Positions 15,196-20,092 of a stretch of DNA of 20,092 bases are shown here, piece after piece. The position numbers were made by a program, and so were the translations under genes. The DNA comes from JBAZLV01 sp041650055 (GTDB lineage Bacteria > Nitrospirota > UBA9217): the NCBI GenBank assembly GCA_041650055.1, contig JBAZLV010000038.1, forward strand, positions 1 to 20,092, given 5' to 3'. Position 1 is the first letter of the stretch, and each line of letters begins with the position of its first letter. The notes beneath the pieces were generated by a model, which was given only the letters and a program-made list of their open reading frames with translations, was not told where the DNA came from and searched no databases.

Positions 15196-15894
15196 ATGAT
15201 CATTCTTGGAATCGAAACTTCTACAAAAACAGGCAGCGTTGCTCTTGTTTCTGAAAAAGGCGCCATCGCTCACTATAGCCTGAATATCGAAATTACTCAT
15301 TCTGAACGTTTGATGTCGACAGTTGATCGGGTGCTTCATGATACCGGTGTCAACCTATCGGGAGTGGATGGTTTTGCAGTTGCTGTCGGACCTGGATCCT
15401 TTACCGGACTTCGGATTGGGGTATCAACAATTAAGGGACTTGCATTTGCAACAGGCAAGCCTGTTGCGGGTGTATCTACCCTGAAGGCACTTGCATACAG
15501 CCTTCCTTTTGCAGAATTTCCTGTCTGTTCTCTGCTTGATGCCCGAAAAAATCAGGTGTATGCCGCTCTGTACCAATTCGATGGACAGGAACCAAAACCG
15601 CTCATGCAGGAAACAGTAATCACCTTGTCGGAATTGGAGAAAAAAATATCCGGTAAAACGATCTTCCTGGGAGAAGCAGTAGACGTCTATCGATCTGATA
15701 TCACTGATCTATGGGGTGAAAAGGCTTTATTTGCACCGGCGTTTTGTAATCTGCCCTCAGCAGCCATAGTAGCCGAGATTGGCCTTGCTCTGATTAAAAA
15801 AGGGACAACAGCCGATCCGGATAGTCTTGTTCCCGTTTATATACGAAGAGCCGAAGCGGAAGTTGCATGGGAAAAAAGACAGCATTCAAAATAG
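15196..15894 (+). CDS. tsaB: tRNA t6A biosynthesis protein TsaB
   Basis: TsaB is the partner of TsaD and TsaE in forming N6-threonylcarbamoyladenosine at position 37 of ANN-decoding tRNAs. The 232-residue product shows the ASKHA-fold family start MIILGIETSTKTGSVAL and the hallmark AVGPGSFTGLRIGVSTIKGL (about 63-82), plus the CSLLDARKNQVYAALY segment. It lacks the metal-binding histidines of TsaD, as expected for TsaB. AAAGGA at 15185-15190 stands 5 nt before ATG 15196. The 3' end overlaps rimI by 28 nt; a tsaB-rimI pair is widespread in bacteria. Confidence 0.95.
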   Translation: MIILGIETSTKTGSVALVSEKGAIAHYSLNIEITHSERLMSTVDRVLHDTGVNLSGVDGFAVAVGPGSFTGLRIGVSTIKGLAFATGKPVAGVSTLKALAYSLPFAEFPVCSLLDARKNQVYAALYQFDGQEPKPLMQETVITLSELEKKISGKTIFLGEAVDVYRSDITDLWGEKALFAPAFCNLPSAAIVAEIGLALIKKGTTADPDSLVPVYIRRAEAEVAWEKRQHSK

Positions 15895-16361
15895 AATATA
15901 TGAAAAAAGAGGATGTTGATCAGGTCCTCGCAATTGAGCAAGCATCATTCAGCATGCCCTGGTCAAAAAATCTTTTTCTTTCAGAATTCCGTAGTCCGGC
16001 CATATCCACGCTTATGGTATCCTTGGATGACAAACCAACTAGAACGATACTAGGCTACATTGTTTTCTGGACGGCTGCCAGAGAAATGCATATTCTGAAC
16101 CTAGCAGTCTCACCGGAATTTAGAAAACAGGGAATTTCCCGGACACTTGTTCATTCAGCACTACAAGAAGCCTATAGAAAAGGAGCGCAAAGAGCTTTTC
16201 TCGAGGTTCGGGCGTCTAATATAGCTGCACAGAGACTGTATTCAGGCATGGGATTTACCGGCATATCCATGCGAAAGGATTATTATGATTCGCCTGTTGA
16301 AGATGCGATCATTATGAGCCTTGAGCCTCAAGCATTTTTACGCATTGTCCAGCATCATTAA
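15867..16361 (+). CDS. rimI: ribosomal-protein-alanine N-acetyltransferase RimI
   Basis: GNAT-family enzyme that acetylates the N-terminal alanine of ribosomal protein S18 using acetyl-CoA. The 164-residue product carries the family features: IEQASFSMPWSKNLFLSE near the N-terminus, the acetyl-CoA loop RKQGIS at 86-91 (Ser where Gly/Ala is usual), FLEVRASNIAAQRLYSGMGF (111-130) and the RKDYYDSPVEDAIIM motif typical of RimI. The start overlaps tsaB by 28 nt; ATG 15867 has GGAAG just upstream inside tsaB. A second ATG (residue 12) would remove only the basic start. No hairpin terminator is visible after the stop. Confidence 0.93.
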   Translation: MGKKTAFKIEYMKKEDVDQVLAIEQASFSMPWSKNLFLSEFRSPAISTLMVSLDDKPTRTILGYIVFWTAAREMHILNLAVSPEFRKQGISRTLVHSALQEAYRKGAQRAFLEVRASNIAAQRLYSGMGFTGISMRKDYYDSPVEDAIIMSLEPQAFLRIVQHH

Positions 16362-16400
16362 ATAGCCCTTTTATTGGTCTTTTTCGGTTTTTTTTCAAAC

Positions 16401-16429
16401 TTGCCTTTTTCTGCGAAGTGTGATACTGT
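16401..16429 (+). promoter_or_regulatory. candidate promoter of the DUF465 gene
   Basis: TTGCCT (16401-16406), 17-nt spacer, TACTGT (16424-16429), with TGA directly before the -10 (extended -10). It would start a leader of about 70 nt. The -10 match is weak apart from the extension. Confidence 0.38.
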
Positions 16430-16503
16430 ACCTTTAAAAGAACTATTCAGCTCTTTCCAACGCCTCTTATAAATATTACTCTTTTTTAAAGGAGGACCGT
16501 GTT

Positions 16504-16740
16504 ATGAATGTGGAGGTAACTGAAGAAGCGCTTGTTGCTCGACTCAGGAGTGAGGATCAGGAGTTTCAACGATGGGAACAGGAGCATAGGAGTCTTGAAA
16601 ACTCGCTTATGACATTCGAAATACATCGGTATCTCACCCCCGAGGAAGAAATCGAGCGCAAAAGAATCCAGAAACTCAAATTAGCTGCAAAAGACAAAAT
16701 GATGGAAATAATCAGGCGGTCAAAAGTAGGCCAAGCCTGA
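16504..16740 (+). CDS. DUF465 (YdcH-like) small helical protein
   Basis: A 78-residue cytoplasmic protein of unknown function, highly charged and predicted helical. The C-terminal pattern LTPEEEIERKRIQKLKLAAKDKM is the DUF465/YdcH hallmark, a short helical hairpin; the N-terminal half (DQEFQRWEQEHRSLE) is also typical. It has the best Shine-Dalgarno in the window, AAAGGAGG (16488-16495), 8 nt before ATG. It is isolated by 142 nt from rimI and by two hairpin terminators from ilvD, suggesting its own transcript and good expression. Confidence 0.85.
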   Translation: MNVEVTEEALVARLRSEDQEFQRWEQEHRSLENSLMTFEIHRYLTPEEEIERKRIQKLKLAAKDKMMEIIRRSKVGQA

Positions 16741-16745
16741 AAAAA

Positions 16746-16778
16746 GCAGGCAAGGAAATTACCTTGCCTTTTGTGTTT
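16746..16778 (+). terminator. terminator of the DUF465 gene, first of two
   Basis: An 8-bp stem AGGCAAGG/CCTTGCCT (16748-16755 with 16762-16769), loop AAATTA, then TTTTGTGTTT. It begins 6 nt after the stop codon. The A-run before the left arm would also allow minus-strand function. Confidence 0.8.
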
Positions 16779-16795
16779 CGGAGATCGATGAGTGT

Positions 16796-16834
16796 AAAAA
16801 TCCCCCGACCGGTGTGAGGAAGGGGGTTTTTTTT
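16796..16834 (+). terminator. second tandem terminator, possibly bidirectional
   Basis: A C5/G5 stem (16802-16806 with 16822-16826) is followed by eight Ts. The AAAAA at 16796-16800 gives a T-run on the other strand, so it could stop transcription both ways. The 15-nt loop and short stem make it weaker than the first. It directly precedes the ilvD -35 box. Confidence 0.55.
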
Positions 16835-16835
16835 A

Positions 16836-16865
16836 TTGACTCTATTTGCGTATGTATGTTAAAAA
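16836..16865 (+). promoter_or_regulatory. promoter of ilvD
   Basis: TTGACT (16836-16841), 18-nt spacer, TAAAAA (16860-16865); alternatively 17 nt and TTAAAA. The form closely resembles the rpsT promoter. Initiation near 16873 gives a leader of about 85 nt to the TTG start. No leader peptide rich in Ile, Val or Leu is visible in it. Confidence 0.5.
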
Positions 16866-16956
16866 TAAGAATTATTGGTAAAATCCCATGATTTGCAGCA
16901 CGATCATGCGTCATCAACAGCAATGAAAATATGCATAGATGTCTGAGGGAGGACGT

Positions 16957-18606
16957 TTGAAAAGCGATCGGATAAAAAAAGGTCTTGAACGGGCGCCTCA
17001 TCGCTCGTTGTTATTCGCCACGGGAATTACCCGAAATGAGCTTGACAAACCCATGATCGGGGTAGCCACCAGTTTTACTGATCTTATTCCCGGGCATACC
17101 ACCATGCGTGATCTCGAGCGGTTTATCGAAAAAGGCGTGCATGCGGGAGGCGGTTGGCCGCTTTTTTTCGGCCTTCCAGGTGTTTGTGACGGGATTGCCA
17201 TGGGACACCTTGGCATGCATTATTCACTACCCTCACGGGAATTGATCGCGGATATGGTGGAGTCTATTGCATGTGCGCACGCATTCGACGGGCTTGTCCT
17301 GCTTACGAACTGCGATAAAATTACGCCGGGAATGCTGATGGCTGCAGCACGCCTTGACATACCGAGCCTGGTGGTTACGGCAGGTCCTATGCATTCTGGT
17401 ATCTACAAAGGTGAACGGGTAAATCTTATCAGCGCGTTCGAGGCTGTTGGAAAAGTAAGACAAGGCAAAATGTCAGAGCAGGACCTTGCTGAACTTGAGA
17501 TTTGTGCATGTCCGGGGCCGGGTTCCTGCCAGGGAATGTATACGGCGAATACCATGGCGTGTGTTACCGAATCGCTTGGCATGAGCCTTCCAGGTACCGC
17601 AACCGCACTGGCTATTTCAGCAGAAAAACGGAGAATAGCCTTTGAGAGCGGTAAACAGATCGTTTCCCTGGTGAAGGAAGGACTTACCCCGCGGAAAATC
17701 ATGACTCGTAACGCATTTGAAAATGCAATCCGTATTGATATGGCGCTTGGAGGATCCACAAATACGACTCTCCATATTCCTGCCATTGCACATGAGGCTA
17801 GCATTGAACTTCCTCTCGAAATTTTCGACACTATCAGTAAGGACACGCCTCATGTGTGCAATATGCTGCCTGGAGGACACCACTATCTCGAAGATCTCGA
17901 TGCTGCAGGTGGAATTCCCGGAGTTCTTTCGCGTTTTTCCGGAAAGCTCAAGGATTCTCCAACGGTAAGCGGGAAATCCATTCTGGAAATTGCTCGAAAC
18001 AGCAAGGTCCGGAATGATGATGTAATCCGGACGTCCGATAAGGCATACCATCAGGAAGGTGGTATTGCGGTCATGAAGGGGAATCTTGCTCCCCGGGGAG
18101 CGGTCGTAAAACAGACAGCGGTGAGCTCTGCTATGATGCGTTTTGAAGGCACTGCGGTTGTATTCGATTCAGAAGATGAAGCAATGAACGCCATTCTTGG
18201 CGGGAAGATCAAAGGCGGCCAGATTATTGTTATCCGGTACGAAGGTCCCAAAGGCGGGCCGGGAATGCGCGAGATGCTTTCCCCAACGTCTACCATATCG
18301 GGAATGGGGCTTGGTGATTCCGTAGCATTGCTTACGGATGGAAGATTTTCCGGTGGTACACGCGGACCCTGCATTGGACATATTTCTCCAGAAGCTGCAG
18401 AAGGCGGGCCAATTGCGATCGTACAGAATGGCGATACCATTCTTCTTGATATTCAAAACCGAAAACTGGAATTGAAGGTATCTGACCAGGAGATCAAACG
18501 GCGGCTTTCAGAATGGAAGCCTCGGCAGCCGAACATCACAACCGGATGGCTTGCCCGATATGCACGAATGGTGACTTCGGCAGATACGGGAGCTGTATTG
18601 AGATAA
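16957..18606 (+). CDS. ilvD: dihydroxy-acid dehydratase
   Basis: Fe-S dehydratase that makes 2-keto acid precursors of valine, isoleucine and leucine, and of pantothenate. The 549-residue product has VCDGIAMGHLGMHYSLPSRE (76-95), the NCDKITPGM motif with Cys119 and catalytic-site Lys121, and CPGPGSCQGMYTANTM with Cys184 and Cys190. The C-terminal half has the GGPGMREML and TDGRFSGGTRG motifs. At the position of the first plant [2Fe-2S] cysteine it reads IPGH, like the E. coli oxygen-sensitive [4Fe-4S] enzyme; cluster type is inferred. The frame opens at ATG 16939, but TTG 16957 gives the canonical start KSDRIKKGLERAPHR, and GGGAGG (16947-16952) lies 4 nt before it. ilvB follows after a structured 145-nt spacer. 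Confidence 0.95.
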   Translation: MKSDRIKKGLERAPHRSLLFATGITRNELDKPMIGVATSFTDLIPGHTTMRDLERFIEKGVHAGGGWPLFFGLPGVCDGIAMGHLGMHYSLPSRELIADMVESIACAHAFDGLVLLTNCDKITPGMLMAAARLDIPSLVVTAGPMHSGIYKGERVNLISAFEAVGKVRQGKMSEQDLAELEICACPGPGSCQGMYTANTMACVTESLGMSLPGTATALAISAEKRRIAFESGKQIVSLVKEGLTPRKIMTRNAFENAIRIDMALGGSTNTTLHIPAIAHEASIELPLEIFDTISKDTPHVCNMLPGGHHYLEDLDAAGGIPGVLSRFSGKLKDSPTVSGKSILEIARNSKVRNDDVIRTSDKAYHQEGGIAVMKGNLAPRGAVVKQTAVSSAMMRFEGTAVVFDSEDEAMNAILGGKIKGGQIIVIRYEGPKGGPGMREMLSPTSTISGMGLGDSVALLTDGRFSGGTRGPCIGHISPEAAEGGPIAIVQNGDTILLDIQNRKLELKVSDQEIKRRLSEWKPRQPNITTGWLARYARMVTSADTGAVLR

Positions 18607-18739
18607 GGGTCAAATAACAAGTATGAAATATCAAATACTATGCAAAAGTAAAAACTGCAATAATCAAACTGTACGCATGTGATTATTGCAGTTTGGTCTT
18701 TTATTTGAGATTTGCAATTTGTAATTTGAAATTTCTTAT
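18603..18739. repeat. nested inverted repeats filling the ilvD-ilvB gap
   Basis: The inner repeat is a 15-bp perfect palindrome (18652-18666 with 18680-18694). The outer pair is imperfect: 18611-18636 against 18703-18728, 20 of 26 positions complementary, built on the motif CAAAT. ATAAG at 18603-18607, overlapping the ilvD stop, is mirrored by CTTAT at 18735-18739. The whole gap can fold into one interrupted hairpin. It could be a small non-autonomous mobile element (MITE-like), an mRNA stabiliser or a terminator/attenuator. It is far more AT-rich than its flanks. Confidence 0.55.
18652..18706 (+). terminator. possible terminator or attenuator before ilvB
   Basis: The 15-bp perfect stem is followed by GG and then TCTTTTATTT, a U-rich tail displaced by 2 nt from the stem base. 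This could partly terminate ilvD transcripts before ilvB. No competing antiterminator pairing, T-box or branched-chain-rich leader peptide is evident, so regulated attenuation is unsupported. Confidence 0.4.
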
Positions 18740-18751
18740 TGATAGGATCCT

Positions 18752-20092
18752 ATGCCAAACAAACAATTAAACGGTGCTGAAATTTTTCTTGAATGTCTGA
18801 AGAAGGAAAAGGTCGATACCCTTTTCTGCTATCCGGGAGGTGTCGTTCTTCCGGTGTTTGATGTATTGTATGAACAAAAAGACATTCGGCTGATTCTTCC
18901 TCGGCATGAGCAGGGTGGTGTTCATATGGCCGACGGCTATGCACGCTCAACAGGCAAGGTGGGCGTTGCCCTGGTGACCTCTGGTCCTGGTGCCACGAAC
19001 GTCGTCACGGGGCTTGCAACGGCATACATGGACTCCATCCCGATCGTGGTTTTCACGGGACAGGTTCCGACGGCACTCATCGGAAATGATGCATTTCAAG
19101 AAGCGGATATTGTGGGCATTACCCGTCCGTGTACAAAATATAATTATCTGGTTAAGGACGTAAACGACCTTGCCCGGATTATCAAAGAGGCTTTTTATCT
19201 TGCTGCTGCAGGACGGCCAGGGCCGATCCTTATCGATCTTCCCCGGGATGTGGTAACCGGTAAGACTGATTTTCATTATCCGACCAGTGTGAAAATCAGA
19301 AGTTACAATCCCACGGTCTCAGGAAACAAGTGGCAGATCAAGCAGGCCGCCGAGGCGATCATTGCGGCAAAAAAACCGGTGATCTATATGGGCGGAGGTG
19401 TGATCAGCTCGAATGCCGCTGATCAGATTAAGGAACTTGCAGAACTTACTCGAATTCCAGTCACTACAACCCTTATGGGCATGGGTGGATTTTCAGGAAC
19501 GCATCAGCTTTGTCTTGGCATGCTTGGGATGCATGGCACATACTGCGCAAATATGTCCATCCATCATTCGGACTTGGTGATTGCGATCGGAGCACGATTT
19601 GACGACCGGGTAACCGGCAAGGTCGAGGGTTTTGCGCCGGATGCAAAAATTATTCATATCGATATCGATCCCACTTCAATCAGGAAAAACGTCAGCGTGG
19701 ACATTCCGATTGTGGGGGATGTCAAGCATGTGGTGTCCGCCCTTAATAAGGAGCTTCAAAATCTTGAAGAACCCTGGGACGCGGTCAGAAAAAGCTGGCT
19801 CAAGCAGATCGAAGCATGGCGACAGGAACGGCCGTTGTCATATCACTACGCTGATGACGTTATTAAACCCCAGTTTGTGATTGAAAAAATTTATGAACTC
19901 ACCAGGGGAGATGCCATTATTGCGACCGATGTCGGTCAGCATCAGATGTGGACTTCCCAGTTTTACAAATTTGACAGACCGCGCACCCTTATTACTTCCG
20001 GCGGTCTGGGAACCATGGGATATGGTTTCCCTGCAGCAATCGGTGCCAAGATTGCGCATCCGGAAAAAACCGTGATCAGTATTTCCGGAGAC
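18752..20092 (+). CDS. ilvB: acetolactate synthase large subunit (partial, right edge)
   Basis: ThDP-dependent enzyme that condenses two pyruvates to acetolactate, or pyruvate with 2-ketobutyrate, the first common step of branched-chain amino acid synthesis. 447 codons are visible and the frame is open to the window edge, so about 110-130 C-terminal residues are missing. The N-terminal PYR domain contains the catalytic Glu53 (RHEQGGVHMADGYAR) and the SGPGATN segment, followed by the FAD-binding middle domain (GGGVISSNA, IGARFDDRVTGK). The window ends inside the ThDP Mg-binding motif: after GGLGTMGYGFPAAIGAK it stops at SISGD. AGGA (18744-18747) lies 4 nt before ATG 18752. Downstream ilvN is expected but not seen. 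The degradative AlsS type is less likely given the neighbouring ilvD. Confidence 0.95.
   Translation, partial: MPNKQLNGAEIFLECLKKEKVDTLFCYPGGVVLPVFDVLYEQKDIRLILPRHEQGGVHMADGYARSTGKVGVALVTSGPGATNVVTGLATAYMDSIPIVVFTGQVPTALIGNDAFQEADIVGITRPCTKYNYLVKDVNDLARIIKEAFYLAAAGRPGPILIDLPRDVVTGKTDFHYPTSVKIRSYNPTVSGNKWQIKQAAEAIIAAKKPVIYMGGGVISSNAADQIKELAELTRIPVTTTLMGMGGFSGTHQLCLGMLGMHGTYCANMSIHHSDLVIAIGARFDDRVTGKVEGFAPDAKIIHIDIDPTSIRKNVSVDIPIVGDVKHVVSALNKELQNLEEPWDAVRKSWLKQIEAWRQERPLSYHYADDVIKPQFVIEKIYELTRGDAIIATDVGQHQMWTSQFYKFDRPRTLITSGGLGTMGYGFPAAIGAKIAHPEKTVISISGD

Noticed and set aside
18624..18683. Small ORF of 19 codons in the ilvD-ilvB gap, a possible attenuator leader peptide
   Set aside because: It has only one Ile, one Leu and one Val, has no Shine-Dalgarno, and its codons run through the inverted repeat, so it does not look like a branched-chain control peptide.

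Overview
The window reads as an ordinary chromosomal core region of a Gram-negative bacterium. An outer membrane is implied by an LptE-type lipoprotein and two further exported or lipid-anchored proteins. The leuS-lptE-holA-rpsT-murJ order, a DUF4124 protein, a receiver-PilZ protein and a DUF465 gene beside ilvD/ilvB suggest a deltaproteobacterial (Desulfobacterota-like) genome. That placement is inferred from gene content only. Base composition is mid-range and even by eye. I see no insertion sequence, phage gene, CRISPR array, tRNA or rRNA.

Layout. (1) 1-1529: a possible gene tail at the left edge, then der (ribosome-assembly GTPase) on the minus strand with its own promoter and terminator. 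(2) 1754-7137, plus strand: a DUF4124 exported protein, a receiver-PilZ protein, leuS, lptE and holA, probably one transcription unit with a possible extra promoter before holA. (3) rpsT on the minus strand, convergent with holA and divergent from murJ. (4) 7621-10392: murJ, a 4-bp-overlapping methylguanine methyltransferase gene and a metallo-beta-lactamase-fold hydrolase. (5) guaB with its own promoter and terminator. (6) A DUF523 gene converging by 4 bp on a minus-strand gene of the pyrimidine-dimer glycosylase-like family. (7) 13125-16361: rluB, acyP, a DUF4253-like lipoprotein, tsaB and rimI behind a strong promoter. (8) A small DUF465 gene closed by two terminators in tandem. (9) ilvD, then a nested palindromic spacer, then ilvB, which runs off the right edge.

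Functionally the window mixes translation (leuS, rpsT, rluB, tsaB, rimI, der), envelope building (lptE, murJ, lipoproteins), replication and repair (holA, the methyltransferase, the glycosylase-like protein), purine synthesis (guaB) and branched-chain amino acid synthesis (ilvD, ilvB). Several genes use GTG or TTG starts a short distance (4-5 nt) behind strong Shine-Dalgarno sequences. This moves several starts downstream of the longest possible ORF.

I found no convincing undescribed multi-gene system. The points most worth checking are the glycosylase-like protein that lacks the T4 nucleophile position, the degenerate receiver domain fused to an intact PilZ motif, the DUF4253-like lipoprotein overlapping acyP, and the nested inverted repeat between ilvD and ilvB.
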